A stretch of DNA of 64,000 bases, from NCBI GenBank assembly GCA_036852015.1, contig JAANDG010000030.1:62001-126000 (forward strand). The letters are read 5' to 3'. Positions 45,498 to 59,361 of this stretch are shown piece by piece (the first letter of the stretch is position 1; every line of letters starts with the position of its first letter). The stretch comes from Pelodera strongyloides. Its lineage: Eukaryota > Nematoda > Chromadorea > Rhabditida > Rhabditidae. The notes under the pieces are model-generated. The model was not told where the DNA came from. It did not search any database and was given only the letters and a program-made list of their open reading frames with translations. The position numbers and the translations under genes were made by a program.

Positions 45498-48400
45498 CTC
45501 TCTCCGTCTGTCTGTCTCTATCTCTTTCTCTCTGACTCTTTCTCTGTCTGTCTTCTGATTTCTTCCAATTTTGGAACTTCTTACTAAATATACAGTATTT
45601 ATTTTCCCAACTAAACAAATGAACGGTAAGCAATCAAGGCTTCTTGCTAGTACGATCTAAGACGATGTTTGATTTTCTCTTGAAAAACTAACATTATTTT
45701 CAATCTATTTAACCTGATGCCACTATAAAAGTTTGTAATACTTTCAGTAGGTTGCCATTGTTTACAATACTGCGTAACCTCTGTCCTATATTATGTGCAC
45801 ACATACGACTTGTTTTTTTTTTGTCGGCCCGCTCCTAAGAAGCCTTGAAGTGGTCTTATGTATATGAGTGTCCATGGTAGCCTGTTGTCAATTGGTACTA
45901 GAATTGGTACTAGACACTCCCACTTGTACACCATTTTGTGACCTAACGGCCCCCCGCGATTGCTATAACGACTTGGAACTTAGGGCTAGGGCTCCGTTGC
46001 GGCGCAGGGAGTAACCTTTTGAAGCCTGAATTAGTTAATAAGCATTTTAGGAGTGTTAATGGGGTTTCAAAGTATGCCGAAAATTTACCGTATTTTGGAA
46101 CTACGAATTTTTTTTTATTTTTCATATTATATATGCAGGTTTCGTGCAGAAAAAATGGTAGTATTGACAGAATCATACCGATTTTTGGGATACTTTGAAA
46201 CCTCTTAAACAAGTTTTGAAAACTTAATAAATTCTCATACGATTAGCCCCGTTTATCAAAAATTACTTCAACGCCAGGTTTTGAAGTTTGTGACTTCTTT
46301 ACTACGGCTCCTCTCATTGTTAGTACGAGGATAAATAAGAGTTCTGTATCAATGTTCAGGCTCCGGCTGATGCTTCACTATACTTTACACTTTCAGAAAA
46401 GTTTAAGTTTACGTATATCTGTGTAAAATTTTAGTTTCTCCCTTTAATCGCTTAAAATCTCTGAAGACCCAAGCAACTTTCGTACTATACTCTGTGTTTG
46501 TTTCTCATTTTCTCTAAGTGTGCAAGTGACCACTGGGACGGACACTAATCTAGCTAATAATCTAGTTAACTGACCAGAGAGGGTAGGCCGCCTTGTAATC
46601 TGGAAGATTGCCTGGCTCTGGCACCCCCGCCACCACCCTAGCTAAAGAAATGGCCCGCTACCCCGGGCTAAAGAATGACCCGCTAGCCGCACCCCGTGCA
46701 GCAAAAGTGTGAATAAAGAAGCTCTTTTGGACAAGAATCCAATTTCTGAACACGGAATTTTCTAATGAGTTTTGAAGTGTGTTGGTGACAATTTGAAAAA
46801 GATACTATTAAATATTAGGAATACGTATGAAGATCCGAGTTAGTATGAAGGTAGTATGAATCCAGAGATGAGCACACGTGTGTATAATATTCAAAAGTGT
46901 TGTGTTTTAATTTGTCTACACTGTTTTATTAAAACAGTATTGTACCAACTTTGGCAAATTTGCATATGATACGCATATTCTATGTAAATTTTGTGCCGGA
47001 AGCTTCGGACGGGCACCAAAAATTCGCATATGATACATAGAAAATGCGTTTCATATGCATATTTCCCAAAGTAGGTACAATGCTGCTTTAATATAAAAGA
47101 AAACGAGTTTAGTGTGCTTGTCCCTATTTTGAGCCCAAAGAATAGTTAGGCAGTTAAGTTTTCAACTTTTGTGACAAGTGAGGAGAAATTTGCCCGATGT
47201 CATAACATTACTTTTTTTGTACGGTTTTTGTAAGGGGAAGTCTAGTATTTCGTGACACGGTGACCCGATGTAAGCGTGAAACGAATTAAATAGAACATGT
47301 CTTATAGAAATAAAGAAGTTCTTACGCATCCTGTTAGAGTCATACCATACCTAAACACCTATTCTACATTAAGGGTTTCACTGTACACATTACTCTCAAG
47401 CAGTTAGTTATTAAAGCGGTATAACAACTGGTTTTTGTAACGAATTTTGGGCGCATGTAGTATGTATAAATGAGAGCGCTAAACTGCGCGATTTTTAGTC
47501 TAATTATATTCATTTACATACAACATATGGGAGTGTAGTAGATGAGCAGCTATGCGTCAAAAACCAGCTGTTATACTGCTATAAGATAAGTAAATTGTAA
47601 ATGTGCCTATATTTTATTGGTTTTTCGTTTAGTCAAGTTGTCGGTATCCACATTCGGAAACCTGCTGAAACCAAAAAGTAAGCTCATCCAAAAACCTGAA
47701 TATGTTACATACACTTTATGCATGGCTAATTCTAAATCACGCGATCGTGAACACATATTTATGTACTTTTTAGCTATGTATCAGTAATCCTTTTAACACA
47801 TAGATAGATAGATAGCTAAACACTCCCACTGGTCACTGGTGAAACACCGCGGTTGCGCCGCGCACCTATGGCCTGAAAATTGTGAGCGGTTGAACTGTGG
47901 CGCCCTTCTGTCGCGCAAGACCTTATTAATACGTACAGTCTACCTTAAGCACTTCCCAGGCTTCTCTTCCCGCTCCCGGGATCCCAGGCTCCCACGGTAC
48001 ATAAAGACCTTGGTAGTTTGAGACTGCAAAGGCTTTTGTTTTCAATGTCGCAGAATTGACTGATGCACGCGCGTGCCGAGCCGCCCGGTTAATCGGTTAA
48101 TGTGAGAACCTAATAAAAAAGTGATTGCATTTTTATTAAGAGTTAGGTACTGGAAAGAAGCATCATATACTGAAGCAAAGAACTTGCGAGTATGAAATGT
48201 TGTAACTCAAATAGTTTGAACAGAACATATAGTAAATGAATCAATAGGTTTTTTTTCTTGCGCCGAGAAAAACGAGGAGCAAACTTGTTTTCATCCTTGC
48301 CAAGATTGATTTACTCATTATCAACATTGGTAATTAGCAAACTTCAATGATAATAACAACTTTTTTTCATCTTTTTTTTGCGGTTGACGAAATTTTCCCA

Positions 48401-51400
48401 TGGATAGTAGGCGGGGCTTAGTAGCACCCCTGCGGGCGCGCATATACTCCTTTACCGAAAGACGCAGGCAGGCAAGGGTGAAATCCTTGACTGAAGAGCC
48501 CGCCTGGGATTCTGATACATTCAAAGGACAGCTGCCCGATATATTTACTTTTTTTACATCAAAGTTCACTCAAACTACAAACTACATTATAACATCTATT
48601 CATAATTACCTGCCCTGCTACTACTGTATAAAATGCTATGTTCCATGTTGATATTTGGAGTGAATACCACTGACAGCTGAAAATTTAGTATTACTAGACC
48701 TTATTCAACGATGTACGCTAATATTGCTACGGTAGATCGTAAGGGTACTAAGGGTACTAGGTCCCTTAGTAGACCACCACCCTTAGCGAGGCCACTTACG
48801 TATTACGATGCACCTCCGATGTACCCTAACCACACTAATCATAACTACCCTAATTTGCCATTTGGCGCAACTTTACGCTACCAGAATTTGCCGAAAAGAC
48901 CCTCGGATGCAAGTGACATACCGTTGATGTATGAGTATACAGGTAACGTGTTGGTGTCATATATAGGAACTAGGTTTACATGTTTCTCAGTTTTGTCTGT
49001 ACTAGTAACCCGTGGGAAAGGTGGCAAACTCACTAAGTTTCTTGATATAGAACTTTCCCTAGCTCTTTCACTTGCATAGAATAGAATAAATTGTCTTCTA
49101 GTATTGGCGGTTTTTCTACAGTATCTGATTTGTTTTACCTGATTTGTGACTATGCTATACCTATACGTAAACCACAGTATCATGCGTATTCTGTATACTG
49201 TATACTATTCTATATCATAATATTTTATACTATACTTTATAACTTTATACTTTTAACCTTACATATTCTACTTTATTCCCCACCCGTTTTTGCCTTTTCC
49301 TTACTGCCACTCAGAATGCATAAGAAATTTGATTTCCGATTTTTTTTTGTTCGGGGAAAAAGTGCCTTTTTTGTTGAATGTTCAGGATATCTATACGTAG
49401 AATATTATTGGAGGGATTAAAAATTATAGACATAGATATGGTAAACTAATGGCAAACGCTATAGTTTAACCAAAGTATTTATTACTAATATTAATATGGC
49501 TCTTAACTTATACTTGGAATATATACCTATATACCAAGGATGTTTATTGATTTTAGTGGAGTTGAAAAATTAAGAATTTTAATAGTTTGTTATTCCAAAA
49601 TTTAGTCAATTCACATTACAGTGCGACAAGGAACCCTGTCGCCAGCATTGGGCCAGCGATACGATAAAGAGTTAGTTTATTTTATTTGTTATTTTCATTT
49701 TTTTTATTATTCTGTATTGTTCAGTTTCAATTTAATTGTCTATTTTCTATTACATTTTTCGTGCAATTTTTCTATGGGTTTGAAGCCTTATTTATCTTTG
49801 CGACTTTTATTTACATCCAAGTGACCTTATACACTAATTTCAAATTTAAATTCCCGCCCTATTGACCTTACCATTAGCCGTACTGTAGCAATATCTCCAC
49901 AGGTCCCGAACTCGTAAAACGCTACCTGATGTCCTTAACGAGCGGAAAATTGTTGAATTGTTTTGGTAACAAAGGTTACCGCCCCGGTACCGGGGTCCAT
50001 TCAATTCTTCCCCGGTGTTTGTATGCAAATAATTGTGGCAACCGGCAATTACCGCCCCTCAATTAGAGCGCGACGCCGAGGGAGAGCCGGCGCGCGTAGC
50101 GCGCTTGTTTAGATAACGCTCTATTGTATTGTTTTTGTGGGTGGCGCCAGCCTCGCGGTCTACAGCGAGCGCGGTAGTTCTGAGATTGAGATTTTATGGA
50201 TATTTGTATAGAGGTGACCGACAACAGGTGGTTTCTTTTGCGGAAAATCCTTTTAGTTGGTTTTGTAAATTTTTGTATAAAAAATGCTAAATTGAGACTG
50301 GGCGAGACGTACAATGTTCAATTTAGTAACGTATTATTTAAAAAAAGGACGTGCGAAATTGTGGAAGTACTCGTTTTATTATTTATGTACATCTTCTTAT
50401 TTACTTTCTTCAAGTATATTTAGAAATGTGCCTTATCTTCTAAATAAATTAGAGAACGCTGGAATTTTTCATTTTCCTTATAATCTCGAGCTTTAGTTAT
50501 TCAAGAGAATGTCCTTTGTTACCATTTCTCGGTGTTCTCCCTAACTTTTCCCCTCCTGTGTTCATGTTCACTTAACCATGGCTAATTCTATTTATTTTCC
50601 GTTCTTCCAAGAATAAGTCTTTTCTCGTCAAGAATAAGAAATCTCTTTCTTATTCTTATTGTTAGAAAGCCAGTCGGGGATGACTGCGGGAATATTTAGT
50701 TAGTTGTAGGTTGTAGCTGAAGTATATACCAATGGCATGACTTGGATGTAAGAGTTAATTAACCCAACACTAATTATTCGACAATTATCCACGGAAATTT
50801 GAACCAGGTATCTAAGGGTCCGGGCATCAGGAGTGAACGTGAAGTGCGCCTTGATTGCGCATAATCCGAACACTGTTTGCGCATTTTGCGTACGTGCCTG
50901 CCATTTAGCGGCTAAAGGACGATAGTTGCCCCTTGCCACCTTGAGGGAAAAGTAATGAGATGAAAGAAAGTAAACTAAGTGAATAAAGTAGACACATAGA
51001 ACTTAAAAAGGTGTTCTTTAGAAGTGTAGGCCAAAACCACTTTCTGCTAGAGAGTTAGTTTCTTCACACGAGTGGTTTTCACTGTGGGTGCTTGGTTATG
51101 ATAGAAGGAGGCTTAGGGACAGTTTTATTTAAATAAAGTTACAATGTTTTTAATTCACGATATGGATTTTTTCGCTAGCATACATGTGGGTACTGAATTT
51201 TCTCCGTAATAAAAAAGTTTTTGTTTACAATTCGCAGTGTATTATAGTATTATTACAAAGTTTTCATTCTACGTTTCACGGAGCACATATTCTCGTCAAG
51301 TTTTTGTTTTAATGCTGCCTTACTGCTCATGATTATCATGATCTATATTTATATTAGCTTGTAAGTAAAAACTTGTCTGTATTTATATTTTTTACACTTT

Positions 51401-54400
51401 CCAGTCTATCATATTCGAATAATCAAATTATCGTTTTAAAAGTCCATATTGTGAGTAGAAAGGTTAAGTGATAGTGTTTCTTAACATTCCTAAACCAATA
51501 GACATATATTATGTGGTAGTTTCGTATAGCAGCTTGCGGTTAGTAAACGTTGCCAAAGTTTAGGTTTAAATTTACATAGTCCGATAATACGATAACAAAA
51601 TGGTAACCAGCTCTTGTAGGATGTTGAATCTTTCGCGCAATTTCCATACTGAACGACTGAAGTTCCTTATTTTGGGCCTTACAGCTTTTTATAAACTACG
51701 CCACCTAACAGCTTACATCCACCCCGTCCAGTTTGTCAATACGTCGTCTTGTGTAGTACACATTAACGAATTTCCCGCACAATTTACATAATCCGCATCT
51801 TGGCAGCTGCTCCTTGTAGTTAACAAGGCGTTGGTTAGAGTTAGACTCAAGAGAGTGTTTAGCCCAGTGGTAAGGGGTCAAAGCGCACCCATGCGCGCCA
51901 AAGCTGGTAGGGGCGGAAATTGGTGTGGTACCAATGCGCGCCCGGGTGCGCACCCTGGTCATGGTAGAGGGGAAATTGTACACCAAAATCCAGTAATTGT
52001 TTACGGGTAAACGAGCTTTTGGGTGGTGATATGGGGTATGCATTATTGGGATTTGGTAATTATTTTTAAAGGGTAGTTGCGAGTTATTTGCGCAGACAAC
52101 TATATAAATGACAACGCCTAGTGTCATCGTACATACAACACACGTGACACTCCACAGTGTTCCGTTTCGTATGTTCTATTAGAGTTAGAAGTTTTATTAA
52201 GGTTCAAAAAAAATAGAATCTTTCATTTTTTGTTGCGTGACGTTTGAGTTTGAGTGGCGGGGATTTCGTGAAGCATTTCTTCGTGCAAAATTGTCTCCTT
52301 GAATAGTAATCAACGTGTTGGCGAAGGAAAGGAATAAGCCGTAGGAACAAACAATAATTTTTTTGGTACAGTGGGGTCCAGCTTTCTTATTTCTTGCTGT
52401 AAATTCTAACCGATTCTCAACTGAATATGTAAATTGTCCGTAGCCATGTATTACATGCAAATTATGTGTTTCAAGTGCCCTTCTGACGCATAATGTTACA
52501 CGTTATGTATTGCATAGAATACGTGGAAATGTCACTGTACGTTTCACAAACCGTATAATCCACATTCATTTTTAATTGTGCAATAAGATGTGCACATAAG
52601 CTAACCTTACTCTAAATACTCAAACTACTTTAGCTATGTAGCGCATGCAGACTCCTGCGGGCGGAGGGCGGTTCTGATGCTAGGTCCCAATTTTCTTTGT
52701 GTTATGGCCATGAGCTATCTTGACATTGTTCAGCTATAGTATACTGTTGTATTTTGGAGTGTGGCACGTTTAGGATTGCTGATATCGTGTGCACGTAGTT
52801 TTGTGTTGAGGTAACGTTGCTAAACTAGTCAAAACTACAAAATTGTTAGCTGCTTGTGTGAATACAGTTTCTTTGCTGATATCTTTCTTATCTTTGGTGA
52901 TATATATATACATATATAATGCTATGCATTTTTTTCGTCTTATCGTTGATTTACTACTTTGAATTTTAAAATCATTGAATTCTTTCATCGTCTCTTATGG
53001 CGTTGCGCTCTTTCTAAGAGTCTAACAAACATTTAAACATAACCTTACAATCAGCATTTATTCTCGCCTAGTAATCATTGTAACTATTTATTCTATGCAC
53101 AATACCTTGTTGTAGTCGAACAAAAAAAAAAGAACGCAGGAAGTTGTCTATTGTTTCTATACTGGGTCATTTGGGTTGCCTTGGGGCCCAGCCTTTTAAT
53201 GGGAGTCTTTATACTTTATGACCTGGACCCAATAAAGTTTTTAAAAAAAAGTTATGGGCCTCAAGTAATAGTATGATTTTAGGGAATATAAGTCCCAACA
53301 AAGGAGCGGGGTTTTAAAAGTTAATAGGTAAATTACATCAGATTGACGTTTTGTTGTGTTTCTTTAAAGGGGTAAGCGTAGTAGTTCCCTTTTTAGAAGT
53401 GACATGTGCTGCTGATAATTTAAAAAATTGTTTTACTTTTAACGCAACAGCCAATTTATTCCCTTTAAATATTCCCTTTAAAATATGGTGAATCTATTTC
53501 CCTTTAAAAAATATATGGTGGAAATAAGTTACGCCTGGGCCTGGGTAGCCTGACGGTTTACTATTTGGACGGAGTTTTACTTACAAACTAATCAGCACCA
53601 AATGAAACGCTCATGTATGCCCCAAAACGGTTCCCAGCTATAGCTTTTGTCCATTCTAAATTAGTTGAACGGACTTTATGGCGTACTTGATGAGCGTTTA
53701 CAACGATGACCAGCTCCAATTCTAAGTGTTCTCTTAAATTAGTTCCAACTTATACAACTAGGCAGCCTATGCATTTGGCTTTAGAAAAAAACTATGCTTT
53801 TACTACATCGTTTCGACATTCGCAGGATAGCTAACCCTAGCCTAAATAAAGCACCTATCGATTAACTCGTATGTAACTTTTAACTGATAAAGCGAAATCC
53901 CGGGTTTTTGAAACACATCGAGTACACCAGCATTCCTATGCAGCTTATACAAATGAACATAACTTAGAATAAAAAATCGAGCTGATTTCGAGCAAATTAG
54001 CATAAATACGTAAGAATTCAGTTGTCCACGATGCGTTTCAAAAACCGGCTTGTATTTCGCTTTAAATAGAACTCTCCATCTACTTGCGTAAGTTAACTTA
54101 TAAGCTTATCTGCATTTGTATCTACTGGCCGGAGAGAGATGCCTATTTTGGAGCCTACCTTTATATGCCCATATAAACGAATATGCACCCGGTAGATCCC
54201 CTGAGGGAACCCCGAGCAGATACGTACACCAGTTACAATTCTGAATGGAGTTACGCAAAACTCTCACTTGTGTTCATTCCTGTTCATATTGGTATTTTGT
54301 AAATTGTAATATAAGAATAATAATCAAATGCAATAGACCTCTAGGTTAGAAGTGCGTTAATTTTACTCCTTGTTATCTCTTTTCGAGTTTTATCCTGAGG

Positions 54401-54896
54401 ATGTATGTATATATTTCTTTACTTTTTTTTACGAAATAATTCATTCTCGCGCCTACTAAATGTTTCGGTTTCAAACTTCCGGTTGGATTTATTTTTTCAA
54501 TTCTTTCAATAATAAAGCTTTCTTTCATTGATTTTTCTAGGCTTTAATATACTTTAATAGGATCTAATACATCTTTAATTAAGCCATCTTTAATTTGACC
54601 TTGCTTTTTGTTTACGGATGCCCATTCTCGCTGTCATTTTGCATGGCAGCAAACACAGTGAAATCTCTTAATTGAAACCATATGGTTCAAGCATTTGCCG
54701 CCGATTTTTGGGCACAGCTTGGTTCATAATAGGACTTTTACTTGGATTGTTTGAATGTATGCTCTTGAGAAGAATGAGAGAGAGAGAGAGAGAGAGAGAA
54801 TGAGAGAGAGAGAATTCCACAGTTATACTATAGTTCAAAACTTTCTCTCTTTCTCTGGCCTTCTCTCTCTCTTTCTAGCTTTCTCCCTCTCTCTCT

Positions 54897-54933
<37 letters not shown>

Positions 54934-57900
54934 TCGCTAACTCCCGTCCCTGCTGATGGCAATCTCCTCTTAAAAATCCCCAACACATCCCCGGGAAAGG
55001 AGGGAGTTAAGCCGAGACCTCAGCTATTGGGCGATAATTAAGGGTCTTACCAATTGCCTTCGGGCTGATTGATAGGTGTGTAAAGGTTTGTAGGCGGAGA
55101 CGGTGGGTCCGTTGTTAGGCAAGTTCAGTTCTACAAACATTAGATGTTGTGCTAATTTATGCTAATTTCTCGTCATCTCCTCTAAATGCATGGTATCTCG
55201 TTCTTCCTCTGCCAATATTTCTTTGCTATCACAATGAATATATTCTCTTTATTTTTTTGTTGTTGTTTTGCTTTTCTTAATTAAGTGCCCAAATATGTCG
55301 ATGAGAAACTTGAATTACATTGTAAACTATCTGCTATAATGATTGCCGATATGTTCTGATTTAAAAAAAAAAAAATGTTTGGTTAGTACCGGGCCACAAT
55401 AGTTTGGCCCCATTTTGGCCCGCCCGGTAACAACGTGGTTTTGGGCCTTACCCCCCGATCCCCTACCACCCGGGGATATCCCGCTAATTGGCACAATTTG
55501 CGCATTTCCTGCATTCTATGCAAATCTAGCCCCAAACATCAGCGTTTAGTTCATTCTTACAATAAGTTTAACGAGAGTAATCAAGATTGTTCCTATTTCG
55601 ATAGCGTGGATATATTTTGCTTGGATTATTATTAAGATTTGAGTAACTCAGATTATATTATAGTTCTTCAATGATTATGGAACTTTTTTCTTTGTCATAA
55701 TCTTTTGTACCCCACACATTTTTTTTATTCATTTGAGTTGATCCAAATTATAATTATACTCAATACTTAACAGACTAAACTGATTATACTCAACAGACGA
55801 GTTCTCAAAAATGCAAATGGTGGCACGCACCAATTTGCAATTTGTCAACGGGGGTAATTTGATTAGCGCACACCATTTTGCAACTATTGGTTCTTGTTCT
55901 TGAGTTTGTAGTACACTTCGAGACCTACCTAAGTATGGCTCATATCTTTCTGTTATTTAAAAAAAACAGTTGATTGGTTAACTCCGCAATAAGTACTTTC
56001 TATTTTATTCCAATGTAAGTCTTTGTAGTATAAGTATAGTAATCAAAGTTAAGTTACATAACCCTTTATTCTGGGTAGAATTCTGTTGTGAATACCAAAA
56101 AACGACCTAGGTATAATATGGTTAATGAGCGTAATTACATAAAGTCTGCTTAATTATCTGGCCGTCATCAATCATATGTGATAACTTATTTATGGAATAG
56201 TAAAGGAGAAATGACCACTGCTAATTACCACTGCATCATTATGTACTAGGTTTTTTGCTCAAATTAGTTCGCAAAAGTTTTATACCACAGTTAAAGGAGG
56301 AGGCTCACGAGAATGAAGTGCTCAAATAGTTTCCTTTTATCGAAAGATGATGGTATTAAATTTCGAAAGACATGCTTTATAAAGTAAAAGCTTTTAATTG
56401 GAAGGAGCAAATCAATATAAAACTATGAATTCTATCAAAATTTTGGGTCGTAAATAGTTGATTTCCATAGTGGGCATGCAAATTTTGTGCTGGCTTGCAA
56501 AATGACTTGTAAATTTGCATGTTTAGCTTTGAAGTCTACCTTGCATACGATAGGTTATTTTATTTGACTTCGAGTTCCTTAGCTTAATTAATTCCTCCAA
56601 ACTAAAGCGCTGAACCTTATAACGCTTGTTTTTTGGAAGATAAACACATCATCCTTCGATAAAAGGAAACTATTTGAGAACTTCATTCTCGTGAGGCTCC
56701 TCCTTTAATTAAATATTCCCGTATTCGGGATATTTTGTTAATGTTTTATTCAATCGTATTATTTTGATGCATATATTTATTATTTTGTATTATTTTGCTG
56801 CATATATTTTTTTTCCTGCAACTTTGATACAGTACGAAGTAAAGTACGAGAAGACGTAAGCAGACGTAGGTAACCTTGATTGGTTTTCTTCGTAAAATAA
56901 TATTTTCACGTTTTTTTTTAAGAATCTATTACTAATTGCAAGTAAACAACTGGTCACTTTACTTTCTAAATTAACATTTTACTGCACACTTTAGTGTTTT
57001 TCCGGGGAAGTTAATTAAGGTTAGTTTAGGATTTCCATCCTCCAACTATATACATGTTTTCGTAAGGCAGAATTCTTTTAAGTGAAATTAAAGGCATTTT
57101 GCGCCCTGAGACCTATTTTGTAATTAAGGACCTAGGACGAAACTTTATTTTGCTTCCATGGTATTTTTCGTTTCACTAATTGTAAGGTCTAGTGGTAGAA
57201 GCGTTTCTGTATTTATTACAGTACATAAATTATTGTATATGTAATTGTATTTTGTACTTCACATATAGAAGTAGAGAGAAAGCGCTCAACATTAGGATTG
57301 GAAAACTTGACTAGGGCTAGGGGGCTTAACTTTTGCGTTTTAAAGCCTTTAGAGCGGTATAACAACCAGTTTTTTGAAATGTCTTTTGTTAACTTTGTAC
57401 CCTCAGAGATGCAGACCTCCTATCTATAGAGTTGGCATTCTAAACCGCGCCACCAAGGTGTCGTATTCCACCTCTGATTTTGTATTCCCGCCATTTTCCA
57501 TTGTGCATTGTGCATGCGCGTTCGCCCCGCGGATGCACCTATTCATTAGCGAGGAATACAGCGGGCATTTTTAATGAATGAATGCAGGCATTGGTACACT
57601 AGGGGAAATTATTTGATTATCTTGGGGGTTGCTTGTTTTGGAAGAATGAAAATAATGAAATACTGTGTATATTTAATACTTTTATGTTAAACAATATCAA
57701 CGGTACAGCAAAACCTATGTAATAAAAAAGAAAATACATCAAAGGGTAGTTCCTAATAAGAGGATCAGCTCCTTATGCGAGCAACTACTTTTGTGCGCAC
57801 TATGGAACTTTGCCATTATTTGTGCTTTTGAGATGTGTGAATTGCATATCCTCAATAAACTGTTTACTAAAGAATTACCACCAACTTGGTTTCATTTGTA

Positions 57901-59329
57901 TCCGTATTTATGCATCGAAAAAAAAGTGCCTGTAATGACCTCACCTTTTGTCACCCTGGTAAAAAAATTTTTTTCTTTTCGCCTTTTTGTAATGCTCATG
58001 CCCACGTAACGCCCATAGTTCCCCAAAGTCCAAAGTTAAACAAAAACTATAATAAAATGTCGGCGTTGAAACCAGGGAGTGGTTTTATTTTGTTCAATTA
58101 GTTTCCACTTCATTCACTTACTATACAAATACGACCTCGCGGATGAGAAATCAGTCATATCGTATATATAGAGCGGTTGAAACACACCGTTATGTAGGGA
58201 GTATTCTGGTTGTTGTTATTATTATTATTATTATTTATTGTTTTTATTATTATTTATTATTATTATTTATTATTAATTGTTTTCTTATTATTTATTATTA
58301 TTATTTATTGTTAGTTGTTTTATTATTATTAATTTCAGATGTTCATTGCCGCTACAGGCTGGCTCACGTCTTTCTCGTGCTGATTCTGCCCAGCCTACAA
58401 ATTTACACCAACATTCGGCGGGCACAGCGAGTTTGAAACAAAAAAGGTTGGTTATTATTCTTCTACTTTTAAAATATTGACGTAATATTACTTTGCATGA
58501 CGTTATTATTCGGATATAATTGAACACTTGTTACATATATGCTATGGGACCACGTACCACCTCCTTGGACTCCTAGGCAGTTTCGATTAATCGACAAGTT
58601 CCATTAATAATTCAAGCTGGTTTGGTTTAGTGTGTAGTGCATTTTGTGACAGTCCGATGTTAGCTTATTATAGATATTTTATACAGTGCAATTTGAAATG
58701 AACGCCCTGACGTCTAACACTAAAAACCGGCTCTTTGAACTTTGAAGCACATCAAAATGATCTACAATTATTTTTTCAGAAACTCCAAAATGATCTACAA
58801 ATCGGAAAAGGATCGGCCCTGTCGTCCAAATTTGCTCACAATGTGTCTTTTGTTTTCTTTGCTCACGGCCATCCTTGTCATCGTATTGTTATTATTTTGT
58901 GAGTTTCATTTGGAATTATACACTAGATCATTAGATCATTAGGTCATTAGATCATTAGATCATTAGATCATTAGATCAACGTGACGCAATAAAATATAGT
59001 GCATACTTGTAAGTATGGTATGTAGAATGCAGATAAGCTAGTGAATAGTTTATTATACATTTCGATTAATTTTAATGAGGTAAGACCAATTATACACAAT
59101 TACAGTTCGATCGCCGTCTTACGTCTATTCGGAGAACCTTCCCGGCGATTCCCGCTCCCAGTCTCGGGGAGGTCTCCCAGTAGATCAGTTGGCGGATCTT
59201 CGACCACTTCCCGCCGTTATACATTTGGGACACCGTGTGGATGCCGATTTGACGCCGCAGAGCTTTACACACACGTGGGTTTTCTAGATTGTTTGTCTCT
59301 GTTTCCTTTCTCCCTCTCCGTCTCTCTCT

Positions 59330-59361
<32 letters not shown>

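Larger units (their letters stand above)
49966..58338. other. Long ten-1 intron region with missing microexons
   Basis: Contains a family B MITE (53887), a D2-like element (56291), CT microsatellites (54774-54930), a tRNA-like relic near 57400-57470 on the minus strand, and two uncertain microexons. The frame shows that at least one coding exon must be here. Confidence 0.6.

Noticed and set aside
48400..48651. Frame '[18 protein letters not shown]' upstream of the short-form start
   Set aside because: Looks partly protein-like, but I find no donor with the phase needed by exon 10, and the reverse strand is also open.
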